A stretch of 64,000 nt of DNA, taken from NCBI GenBank assembly GCA_013140455.1, contig JABFSU010000032.1, positions 1 through 64,000 of the forward strand, given 5' to 3'. The notes under the pieces were generated by a model. The model was given only the letters and a program-made list of their open reading frames with translations. It did not search any database and was not told the origin of the DNA. This stretch comes from Nitrospira sp. Its GTDB lineage: Bacteria; Nitrospirota; Nitrospiria; Nitrospirales; Nitrospiraceae. The translations under genes were made by a program, and so were the position numbers. Shown one piece after another: positions 48,443 to 55,628 of the stretch. Position 1 is the first letter of the stretch. Each line of letters opens with the position of its first letter.

Positions 48443-48472
48443 AGCGCCAGCCGGATCAAGCCGGCTGGCGCT
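48443..48472. terminator. Strong hairpin 2 downstream of the TPR-like protein gene
   Basis: AGCGCCAGCCGG pairs perfectly with CCGGCTGGCGCT around a 6-base loop, a 12 bp stem, 17 bp past the stop at 48489 and 8 bp from hairpin 1. Two strong hairpins in tandem without T-tracts may protect or end the transcript. Confidence 0.5.
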
Positions 48473-48488
48473 CGGCGTGCTTTCTACG

Positions 48489-50213
48489 CTAGGACTTGTG
48501 TCCGTCCGCCGTGGCTAGAATCGGTTGGAACATTGGATCGGCGTCCAGCACGGCTTTGAGCAGTTCGGAATGAAGGAAATAGCGCCAGACGTCGTCGGTT
48601 TTCCCTGGCACCTCGTCGAACCACCGCTTCGCTTCCGTGACGTGGTGCAGCAGCTTGGCCTTGTCCCCGTAGTTGGGCATGAAAATCATGCTGTAGGCCA
48701 TCGTATATTCTGCCAGGAACTTGTCGAGGGACAGATCGGCTACTGCCAGCGATGCGTCTGCATCGGCATAGGCCCGGTTGATTTCAGGGTCGTGCAGAAT
48801 TCTGTTCCATGCGGACTTGTGCAGGCGAGACCAGGCGAGTTGCAGCAAGGCTTCGGCCTTGGCAGATCTTCGCGCATCCGGAATCTCCTTGGCCAAGGCC
48901 TCGTGGGTTTCAATGGCGGCCTGCTGGTCGTTGTTCCAGCGATAAGCGACACCCAACCGGAACCGGTTGTCGAGTTGTTCCGGTCTGACTTTGGCCAGAG
49001 TTTCCAGTGCCGGCAACATGCGGAAGAGAAAATCGGCCGGCGTTGGCTGGGAGAGGCCGCCCATTTCCATCCCGTTGGACAGGTCTGTCCGGGTGGATTG
49101 GGCATAGATGTTCCAGTAGAACTCGTTGGCGACCAGGGACAGGGCCGGGTCTCTGATCGTGAGATTGTGCCCGTTGCTTCCTTCACGCAGTAGGACGGCG
49201 TAGAGGTTCCTGGTGAGAACGGTCAGCGCGTCCGGTTGATTCGGGTCGATAATCAGAATACGGTTGAGCAAGGCCACCCTGTCGCGCAACTCAGGAAACG
49301 TGGCGGCTCGTGCTGCCGCGGCTGTGAGCGTCCCCGGCTGATCGCCCGGCCCCCACCATACCATAGATTCAGGCAGCGGCCGGCTGATCTCCGTTGTGAA
49401 CGGAATTTTCTCCGCGACCATTCCCGCGACGGACGGTTCGGTGACCACCGGCAGATTGAACACGGTGGCGTCACCCGGGAAGCCATGTTTCTTCAGCCCC
49501 GTGAAGACAACCCACTGAGTCGTGATCGACTTCAGCGACTTGCGTGCCCGCTTGATGGTATTCGCCCACTTGACCGTCCCTTCGGCATAGGTGACCGGTG
49601 AGGCTAGGGGATCCTGGTACTGTACGCTCAACAAGACAAGTGTCGTGGGCACGGCCAGGATCTTTCCGTTGGCGTTCAATCGGAAAGAGCTGGATGGCAG
49701 GGATTGGCTCTTGGTGACGGTGACACGGAGACCGCTGCCCGGAGGAGAGATCCCAAGCTCTTCCATGACGAAGGCCGATGCCGGCATGCGCGCGAGCTCG
49801 TCTCCGAAGAAGACCAGCGGGCCGGTGCTCGGCCAGAGGACCGTCATTCCCACATCGTCTCGTTTCAACGCGGGCGCATGGGCGGTTTTCAGGCCCTCCC
49901 AACAGGATTCATATGACGGGTCGGTAGCCGGTGGGTAGGCCTTCAATCCCGACGGGGCGGCCCCTAGGAGACGAAATTGACAGGCAAAGTCCAACTGTCC
50001 GACCGTAACGTGATCTCCCTTGGCGAGGGCTTCGGTATAACGTCGCGCGGTATCGGCAGCCGGGTTGTTGGCATGGCCGGCCGGTTTGGATTTGTGCGAG
50101 GACGCCGCGAACGCGGTCTCCACTCCGGACCATCCTGCCAGGAGGGCGGTCATCAGAGTGAGCAGGATGGAGGCACGAAGGTTGTTGTGGATACGACCAA
50201 TCATTATCATCAC
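48489..50213 (-). CDS. Exported protein with TPR-like helical C-terminus, unknown function
   Basis: 574 residues with a signal peptide (hydrophobic about 12-36, cleavage near TAFAAS); ATGs at 50210 and 50204 are alternative starts. Residues 50-260 are mixed alpha/beta; residues 300-560 are helical with TPR-like spacing (LNRILIIDPNQPDALTVLTRNLYAVLL, RFRLGVAYRWNNDQQAAIETHEALA). No enzyme motif is seen. It probably acts as a periplasmic or surface scaffold. The sigma/anti-sigma pair lies just upstream on the same strand. Confidence 0.78.
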   Translation of the reverse strand: MMIMIGRIHNNLRASILLTLMTALLAGWSGVETAFAASSHKSKPAGHANNPAADTARRYTEALAKGDHVTVGQLDFACQFRLLGAAPSGLKAYPPATDPSYESCWEGLKTAHAPALKRDDVGMTVLWPSTGPLVFFGDELARMPASAFVMEELGISPPGSGLRVTVTKSQSLPSSSFRLNANGKILAVPTTLVLLSVQYQDPLASPVTYAEGTVKWANTIKRARKSLKSITTQWVVFTGLKKHGFPGDATVFNLPVVTEPSVAGMVAEKIPFTTEISRPLPESMVWWGPGDQPGTLTAAAARAATFPELRDRVALLNRILIIDPNQPDALTVLTRNLYAVLLREGSNGHNLTIRDPALSLVANEFYWNIYAQSTRTDLSNGMEMGGLSQPTPADFLFRMLPALETLAKVRPEQLDNRFRLGVAYRWNNDQQAAIETHEALAKEIPDARRSAKAEALLQLAWSRLHKSAWNRILHDPEINRAYADADASLAVADLSLDKFLAEYTMAYSMIFMPNYGDKAKLLHHVTEAKRWFDEVPGKTDDVWRYFLHSELLKAVLDADPMFQPILATADGHKS

Positions 50214-50252
50214 CTATTTCCTGGACGCACATAATAAGGGCTAAAGACCAGT

Positions 50253-50281
50253 ACTGTAGCATGGTGTCGGACGAATCTGAA
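50253..50281 (-). promoter_or_regulatory. Promoter of the TPR-like exported protein gene
   Basis: Minus-strand -35 TTCAGA (50281-50276), 17 bp spacer, -10 TACAGT (50258-50253) preceded by TGC. Predicted leader about 33 bases. Confidence 0.38.
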
Positions 50282-50387
50282 AGAGGCCAGGGGAGCGGAT
50301 TTGCCGATATTCATCGGGAAGAGCAGCCCGTGATGATCTGGCAGCACCCGCCTGCTTGTGGTGGGAATCGTGAAATGTTTGAAGTCG

Positions 50388-50681
50388 TTAGCGCGGGCGC
50401 GCGGCTCGGAGAATGTCGTTTCGCATGCGGGCTCGTTCGGCCTGCGAGAGGGCCGGTGCCGGTTGGTGTTGGCAGAGGGCGACGGTTTGTCTGAGCGAGG
50501 CGACGAACTCTTCGCAGTTGGGGCAGGCGCCGAGGTGTTTGCGCAACTCCTCGCACAGCGTGCCGGGCAATTCGTCGTCGATGTAGGCGGACAGTTTCTT
50601 TAAGATGGCCACACAGCGACCTTTCCCGTGCCGGTGGGCTGGTTTCTGCTGAACGGATCGGGTCGTCGTCCGCTTGGCCAT
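50388..50681 (-). CDS. Zinc-finger anti-sigma factor (ZAS type)
   Basis: 97 residues with the zinc anti-sigma signature Cys23-x25-His49-x3-Cys53-x2-Cys56 (AYIDDELP, HLGACPNCEEF). No membrane segment, so it is a soluble anti-sigma like RsrA, which may sense redox state or metal. It starts 2 bp after the ECF sigma gene and presumably holds that sigma factor inactive. Confidence 0.87.
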   Translation of the reverse strand: MAKRTTTRSVQQKPAHRHGKGRCVAILKKLSAYIDDELPGTLCEELRKHLGACPNCEEFVASLRQTVALCQHQPAPALSQAERARMRNDILRAARPR

Positions 50682-50683
50682 GG

Positions 50684-51325
50684 CTAGCGTCCTCCTTGCA
50701 TGAACGGGTGGCCGTTGTGCGATGGTTCGGATGCGGCAATTCCCTGCGCGCTGAGCTCGCGACGGACAAACAAGCGTGCGCGATGCAGCCGGGATTTCAC
50801 GGCGCGCTCATTGAGCCCGACGACGCTGCCGACTTCCTTGGCGCTCAGTCCTTCCATATCGCGCAGGACCAGCACCATGCGATATTTCTTGGGCAGTTTG
50901 GCAATAGCCCGATCGAGTACCTGGCGCAGTTCTTTATTCTGCAGCGCCTCTTCCGGGCTGAGCCCGTCTACCGGAATTTGCAGGCGAAACTCTCCCTCCG
51001 AGGTCGGGATAAATTCCTCCAGTGATAGCTCCCGGTCAGGCGCTCCTTTCCGTTTGCGCCGCATACGTGAACAGGCCCGCGCCGCAATGGCATAGAGCCA
51101 GGTCGAGACCTGCGCATCCCCGCGGAAGGTCTGGTAGCCCCGATAGGCATTGAGAAAGGTTTCCTGGACCAGATCCTTCGCCACTTCGGGTTCCCCGCAG
51201 AGTCTGGTCGCGAAGCGGTACATCTGATCGACATGGTCTCGATACAGTGTATCAAAGCTTGCAGCGGTACGCGCCTCATTGCGTGAGGCCGGGGTGGGTT
51301 GTTTGGCAGGAGCTGGAGTTTTCAT
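50684..51325 (-). CDS. ECF-type RNA polymerase sigma factor
   Basis: 213 residues. Region 2 (LCGEPEVAKDLVQETFLNAYRGYQTFRG, then STWLYAIAARACSRMRRK) and region 4 (LPKKYRMVLVLRDMEGLSAKEVGSVVGLNERAVKSRLHRARL) are typical of group IV sigma factors. The first 20 residues are Pro/Ala-rich. Paired with the zinc anti-sigma gene immediately after it. A good promoter ends about 6 bases before the ATG. Confidence 0.94.
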   Translation of the reverse strand: MKTPAPAKQPTPASRNEARTAASFDTLYRDHVDQMYRFATRLCGEPEVAKDLVQETFLNAYRGYQTFRGDAQVSTWLYAIAARACSRMRRKRKGAPDRELSLEEFIPTSEGEFRLQIPVDGLSPEEALQNKELRQVLDRAIAKLPKKYRMVLVLRDMEGLSAKEVGSVVGLNERAVKSRLHRARLFVRRELSAQGIAASEPSHNGHPFMQGGR

Positions 51326-51337
51326 CTTGTACCGGAG

Positions 51338-51367
51338 AGTCTACGGAGGGATCGAAAAGACTGTCAA
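51338..51367 (-). promoter_or_regulatory. Promoter of the ECF sigma-anti-sigma operon, very short leader
   Basis: Minus-strand -35 TTGACA (51367-51362), 18 bp spacer, -10 TAGACT (51343-51338). The predicted start near 51331 is about 6 bases before the ATG at 51325. Confidence 0.55.
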
Positions 51368-51389
51368 GGATGGTGGGGGCGCCTGATGT

Positions 51390-52364
51390 CTAGTTGAAGC
51401 GATGAAAGTCGACGACCGTCCCGTCGCCATTCAGCTCCACGGTGATCGGATTGCCTTCTTTGACTCCGGCTAGTGAGGATTTCCCGCGATCGGTCGGGAA
51501 CGTTTGTTCACCGGCAGGGGTCCAGAATCTCACCCCGGTGCGATCCGGGGTCGAAAATTCAAGCGGGCCGGTGATGAACCGGTGTTTTGGGGCCGTCCCA
51601 TTGGCCGGGGTCAAGTCGGCCACGACCGAGTGGTGGTGAACATGGAGCGTCATGGTCTGGCCGACTTTGGCATTTTTGATGCCGATCTTGGCGTTGACGT
51701 TGATGACGCCGACAGGCGTTCTGAAGAAGATGAAGTTCGATTTGAGTTTGGACACGGTCCCGTTCAAGAGCACATGCGCCTCTGATCCGCCGGGGGGCAC
51801 TTGGCCGATCTGCAAATCGAATTGGAGGTCATGCACGCCGATGATGGTACCGGTGTCATCGACTTCCACGGTGACCGGATCGCCGTCATGGAGTGCGGAG
51901 ATCTGCGACTCATGAGTCCCGCAGTGAAAGGACGTGTCACCGTCCGGGGTCCAGCGGATCAGTTCTTTCGTGTCTCCTGAGCCCTTCGCAACGGGACCGG
52001 TTAGATAGCGATGGACGAGAGAATCGTCAGCCCGTTTGCGGATCTCAACAGCCATACTGGACCCGTGAATCCAGAATGAGACGCTCTGCGAGGCGCGCAT
52101 ATCCTTGAGCGTGGTTTTCGAACTGAGGGTGAGCAACCCTACGGGAGTCTTTAAAAACACGATGCCGGGCTTCGCTCTCCAGACCGAACCCTTCAAGGTA
52201 ATCGAAGGACTGGTCTCTTCGTGATTGGTCGTAGCGGACAGCTCCGGCTGATGTTCCGGCAGCGGCTGCGCGGAACCCAGAGCGGGAAATCCTTGAAGCG
52301 CCGCCCCGTTCAGGACGACGCATACCAGTGCGAGGCGAAGAGTGGTCGACGGTGTTGCCATCAT
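51390..52364 (-). CDS. Exported protein with two tandem copies of one domain
   Basis: 324 residues from the ATG at 52364; the frame stays open to 52874 only as a shadow of der. A signal peptide (about 8-32) precedes two related domains: residues 56-180 and 198-324. Shared landmarks are FLKTPVGLL/FFRTPVGVI, HRYLTGPV/HRFITGPL, IRWTPDGDTSF/FWTPAGEQTF and GDPVTVEVDDTGTIIGVHD/GNPITVELNGDGTVVDFHR. The domain is beta-rich; no family is recognised. The C-terminal copy contains HVHHH and may bind metal. Confidence 0.76.
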   Translation of the reverse strand: MMATPSTTLRLALVCVVLNGAALQGFPALGSAQPLPEHQPELSATTNHEETSPSITLKGSVWRAKPGIVFLKTPVGLLTLSSKTTLKDMRASQSVSFWIHGSSMAVEIRKRADDSLVHRYLTGPVAKGSGDTKELIRWTPDGDTSFHCGTHESQISALHDGDPVTVEVDDTGTIIGVHDLQFDLQIGQVPPGGSEAHVLLNGTVSKLKSNFIFFRTPVGVINVNAKIGIKNAKVGQTMTLHVHHHSVVADLTPANGTAPKHRFITGPLEFSTPDRTGVRFWTPAGEQTFPTDRGKSSLAGVKEGNPITVELNGDGTVVDFHRFN

Positions 52365-52440
52365 AGTTGCGCCGTTGAGTCCGGACAGGGAATCGTCATG
52401 ATCTGGGCGGAGTCGCTCAGATCGCAATCCAGCTAGTCTG

Positions 52441-52469
52441 CGAATAACATGAGGCTGGAATCGAGTCAA
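52441..52469 (-). promoter_or_regulatory. Possible promoter of the tandem-domain protein gene
   Basis: Minus-strand -35 TTGACT (52469-52464), 17 bp spacer, weak -10 TATTCG (52446-52441). The leader would be about 70 bases. Confidence 0.28.
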
Positions 52470-52536
52470 GTTGAATTCCCTTCGTCTCGTGACACGACGA
52501 GGACGATCGCCTAGAGAAAATTCGTGAAGGCGGCGG

Positions 52537-53913
52537 TTATTTCTTGCGGACGAGAATGCGGAGCGGCGTGCCGGAAAATCCGTAGGCGTCCCGGAGCTGG
52601 CGCTCGAGAAATCCGATATAGGCCGGACCGACGTCTTGCGGGTGTCCGCAAAACAAGGCGAAGGAGGGCGGCTTCGTGGCGACCTGGGTGATGAATGCGG
52701 CCTTCGACGTTTTCGTGGGTTTGCCTTTCCGAACCGGGAGCGGATGAGACTCCAGGATTTTCTGGAGCCATTGATTGAGCGCTCCGGTCGGCACACGCTT
52801 ATTGAACGACGCATAGACGCTGTTGATGTTGGGGAAGAGCTGATGCAGCGAATCGGGTTGAGCGGCAGACCCAAATAGTACGGGCGCCCAGGTCAGGAAC
52901 GGAAAACGTCGATGGAGCTCACGTTCATATTCCTGGCGGGCTTCGGCATCGTTGGCCCGGAGATCCCACTTATTCACGAGCAGCATGCAGGCCCGTCCCT
53001 GCTTGAGCACCGCCCCGGCGATTTTCGTGTCCTGTTCCGTCACGCCTTCCACCGCGTCAAGGAGCAGGACGGCCACATCGGAACGGCCGATGGCTCTCAG
53101 GGAGCGCATGACGCTATACCCTTCGAGCCCAGGCTCGATGCGGCCGCGGCGTCGGATGCCGGCCGTATCCGTGAAAATATAGCGCTGGTCGTCGTGTACG
53201 ACCAGTGAATCGATCGGGTCGCGTGTAGTGCCTGGCATATCGCTGACGACGACACGTTCCTCACCCAGGACGGCATTGGTCAATGTTGACTTGCCCACAT
53301 TCGGACGGCCGACAAGGGCGATCCGCGGGAGTTGCGTGAGTTCAGTCGTCTCATCCGCTGGGGGTAACAGTGGGTAGAGGTTGTCCAGTAATTCGGACAC
53401 TCCAATGCCATGTTCGGCGGAAACCGCGTGGAACTCGGCTTTTCCCAACTGATAAAAATCGGCAATGAGCGGCTCGGCTTTCGGCGTATCAATCTTGTTG
53501 ATCACGTAAAAGATGGGCTTGGTCACGCCGCGCAGGAGCTTCACGACCTCGTGATCCGGCGGCGTCAACCCAGCCCGGCCGTCCAGGATGAACATGAGGA
53601 TATCGGCTTCGGCGATGGCCAGTTCGGATTGTCGGCGAATCAAGGTCAACATGCCGTCGGAAGAGGAGAGATCGAGCCCGCCGGTGTCGACCAGCCGGAA
53701 TTTACGGTCACGATAGGTCGCATCCGCATAATTGCGGTCACGGGTCACGCCGGGCACGTCATCCACGATGGCGGTTTTGACGCCGAGGATTTTGTTGAAC
53801 AGGGTGGACTTGCCCACGTTCGGCCGGCCGATGATGGCGACAAGCGGCATCGGTGCAGCGGTGCTGAACGGCAGGGTTTTGGTCTTGGTCGGCGAATCGC
53901 GCATCTTTTTCAT
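52537..53913 (-). CDS. der: Ribosome-associated GTPase Der (EngA)
   Basis: 458 residues with two consecutive GTPase domains, each with GRPNVGKST (G1), DDVPGVTRDR/SDMPGTTRDP (G2-G3 lead), DTGG/DTAG and NKID/NKWD, and a C-terminal KH-like domain. Der is needed for 50S ribosome assembly. The start at 53913 gives 21 residues before the first G domain; most homologues begin nearer MPLVAIIG (53850). A weak promoter just upstream of 53913 supports the longer form. Confidence 0.95.
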   Translation of the reverse strand: MKKMRDSPTKTKTLPFSTAAPMPLVAIIGRPNVGKSTLFNKILGVKTAIVDDVPGVTRDRNYADATYRDRKFRLVDTGGLDLSSSDGMLTLIRRQSELAIAEADILMFILDGRAGLTPPDHEVVKLLRGVTKPIFYVINKIDTPKAEPLIADFYQLGKAEFHAVSAEHGIGVSELLDNLYPLLPPADETTELTQLPRIALVGRPNVGKSTLTNAVLGEERVVVSDMPGTTRDPIDSLVVHDDQRYIFTDTAGIRRRGRIEPGLEGYSVMRSLRAIGRSDVAVLLLDAVEGVTEQDTKIAGAVLKQGRACMLLVNKWDLRANDAEARQEYERELHRRFPFLTWAPVLFGSAAQPDSLHQLFPNINSVYASFNKRVPTGALNQWLQKILESHPLPVRKGKPTKTSKAAFITQVATKPPSFALFCGHPQDVGPAYIGFLERQLRDAYGFSGTPLRILVRKK

Positions 53914-53939
53914 AGGTCTGCGACCGTATCACAGGAATT

Positions 53940-53969
53940 TTGGCAAACACAACCGGCCTCAGGTACACT
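53940..53969 (+). promoter_or_regulatory. Promoter of the nucleotidase gene, near-leaderless
   Basis: -35 TTGGCA (53940-53945), 18 bp spacer, -10 TACACT (53964-53969). The predicted start near 53976 is about 3 bases before the ATG at 53979; no Shine-Dalgarno sequence is seen. Confidence 0.48.
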
Positions 53970-53978
53970 TCCGGATCA

Positions 53979-54665
53979 ATGAGGCAATTAGGCATCAATT
54001 GGGCCGAAATCGACGACGTGTTGCTCGACATGGACGGCACGTTGCTCGACCGGCATTTCGACAACTTCTTTTTCGAGGAAGAGTTGCCGCGCCGCTATGC
54101 GGCCCTTCATGGTCTCCCGTTTGAAGAATCGCGCGATCGCTTGATGGCGATGTATCGATCGGTGGAAGGGGAATTGGCCTGGACCGATCTCCATTATTGG
54201 ACGGAACGGGTGGGTATCGATGTGGTCGCGATGCACAAGGAGCTGGATCATCTGATCGGGTTTCTTCCCGGGGCGGAGCCCTTCCTCATGGAGGTTCGTC
54301 GGCGTGGAAAACGGATCACGATCCTCACCAACGCGCATGCATCGGGAGTCGAGGTCAAAACAGCCAAGACCGGCCTGGATCGCTATGTGGATCGAATCGT
54401 CGATGCGGCTGAGGTGGGCTATCTTAAAATGCGACCGGAATATTGGCCGACCTGCCAGAGGCTTGTCGGATTTGATCCGGGGCGCGCGCTCTTTGTCGAT
54501 GATGACGAGGGCTGCCTCCATGCGGCGCAACGGTTCGGTCTGGCCCAGATCATCCACAGCGCCAAGTCCAGCTCTCAATTGCCTGCCGAAGCGTCGAGCG
54601 CCTTCACCTCGATTGAGCACATGACGGCGCTGCTCAACGGCCATCCGTTTCCGGCGGGGCGCTAA
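53979..54665 (+). CDS. HAD-family GMP/IMP nucleotidase (YrfG-like)
   Basis: 228 residues from the ATG at 53979. HAD motifs: VLLDMDGTLLD, ILTNAH, the Lys in GYLKMRPEYW and FVDDDEGCLHAA. The opening (INWAEIDDVLLDMDGTLLDRHFDNFF) and cap follow E. coli YrfG, which dephosphorylates GMP and IMP. It is divergent from der; its 3' end overlaps the convergent methyltransferase gene by 32 bp. Confidence 0.88.
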   Translation: MRQLGINWAEIDDVLLDMDGTLLDRHFDNFFFEEELPRRYAALHGLPFEESRDRLMAMYRSVEGELAWTDLHYWTERVGIDVVAMHKELDHLIGFLPGAEPFLMEVRRRGKRITILTNAHASGVEVKTAKTGLDRYVDRIVDAAEVGYLKMRPEYWPTCQRLVGFDPGRALFVDDDEGCLHAAQRFGLAQIIHSAKSSSQLPAEASSAFTSIEHMTALLNGHPFPAGR

Positions 54666-55290
54666 CGCCTATCCGGTTTGGTGTTGCGATTCCACGGTAC
54701 AGTTCTCCCCCGATACGCGGGACTCCCTCCATCACAAATCGATCGAGTTGCACGATGCGCAGCTCTGCCTTGCTGATGAGTTGGTCAATCCGCCGGTTCA
54801 GGTTGCAGCCACAGCCGATCATATTTTGAATCGGGTTCAGCCGGTCCTGCCAGGCGGCGGTTCCGTCGTCGTCGCTCCGGCCATGCTCCAGGAACAAGAA
54901 CTGTCCGGTCGGTTTCAGCACACGCCGGACCTCTTGTAAGGCCCGGACAGGATCAGGAATGGTGCAGAGAGTCCAGGTACTGACCACGTAATCGAAGGAG
55001 TGGTTGTCGTAGGGAAGGTGTTCAGCGCCTGTGCGGGAGAGTTCAACTGGAAACGGGGCTCTCGCGATCCGTTCCGTTACGCGATCGGGGAGCAGCGGGG
55101 CCGGATCGACGGCCCGCAACCGTGAGACGCCGACGGGATAGTGGGGAAGATTCAATCCTGTTCCCAGCCCGATTTCCAGCACCTCGCCACGTGCGGATTG
55201 CAGCACCTCGTTTCGAAGACGCTGAAAGCCGGTCCCGCCCATGATCCAATCCATGAGCCGAGGAAAGATGTAAGCGGAATAGAGTCCCAT
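54634..55290 (-). CDS. SAM-dependent methyltransferase (class I)
   Basis: 218 residues. Motif I EVLEIGLGTGLNLPHYP, acidic motif RAVDPAP and DYVVSTWTLCTIPDP with RRVLKPTGQFLFLEHG, a UbiE/METTL7-like pattern. The GCGCNLNR motif after it recalls thiol or lipid methyltransferases of the TMT1 type. Substrate unknown. GGAAGG lies about 8 bases before the ATG. Confidence 0.88.
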   Translation of the reverse strand: MGLYSAYIFPRLMDWIMGGTGFQRLRNEVLQSARGEVLEIGLGTGLNLPHYPVGVSRLRAVDPAPLLPDRVTERIARAPFPVELSRTGAEHLPYDNHSFDYVVSTWTLCTIPDPVRALQEVRRVLKPTGQFLFLEHGRSDDDGTAAWQDRLNPIQNMIGCGCNLNRRIDQLISKAELRIVQLDRFVMEGVPRIGGELYRGIATPNRIGVSAPPETDGR

Positions 55291-55510
55291 ACCAGCCTTC
55301 CGTTCACTCTTTAGTAGGATGCCGTTCCCATCTTCTGAGCAATATCCAGCCTCACTCTTTTCCCGTATTCTTACACCATACGGTGACGGGTGCGTGAGAC
55401 CAAAGAAAGTCGGCTGAGGGGATGCATCGTCAAGAGACTCTCAAGCCCTCGAATCAGATAGGCGATCCCACAAACAAACTCAAGTCAGTTCCCTTTTCTA
55501 GAGTTTCTTC

Positions 55511-55542
55511 GGGGGCCGGCCAATCGGTTCCGGCCGGCCCCC
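55511..55542. repeat. Strong GC-rich inverted repeat upstream of leuS
   Basis: GGGGGCCGGCC (55511-55521) pairs perfectly with GGCCGGCCCCC (55532-55542), an 11 bp stem with a 10-base loop. It lies upstream of the probable leuS start point, so it is not in the leader, and no T-tract follows. Confidence 0.5.
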
Positions 55543-55589
55543 ACCCGCTCCACGCTCTTCTCCCCATTGTTGTTGCCCCTGCCGGTCTG

Positions 55590-55598
55590 TGCTAGAGT
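55590..55598 (+). promoter_or_regulatory. Extended -10 promoter element of leuS
   Basis: TGC-TAGAGT with a TTG-rich region 16-20 bp upstream but no clear -35. Predicted start near 55605 leaves a 24-base leader with GGAGAG before the ATG. Confidence 0.35.
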
Positions 55599-55628
55599 TC
55601 CTCCGCTTTTTTAATCCCCCGGAGAGTC

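Larger units (their letters stand above)
55291..55628. other. Intergenic region upstream of leuS
   Basis: 338 bp without a gene. It separates the divergent methyltransferase and leuS genes and holds the long hairpin at 55511-55542 and the leuS promoter. Small open frames here lack ribosome binding sites. Confidence 0.55.

Noticed and set aside
52365-52874. 170-residue N-terminal extension of the tandem-domain protein
   Set aside because: It runs antisense within der, has shadow-like composition, and the signal peptide begins only at 52364.
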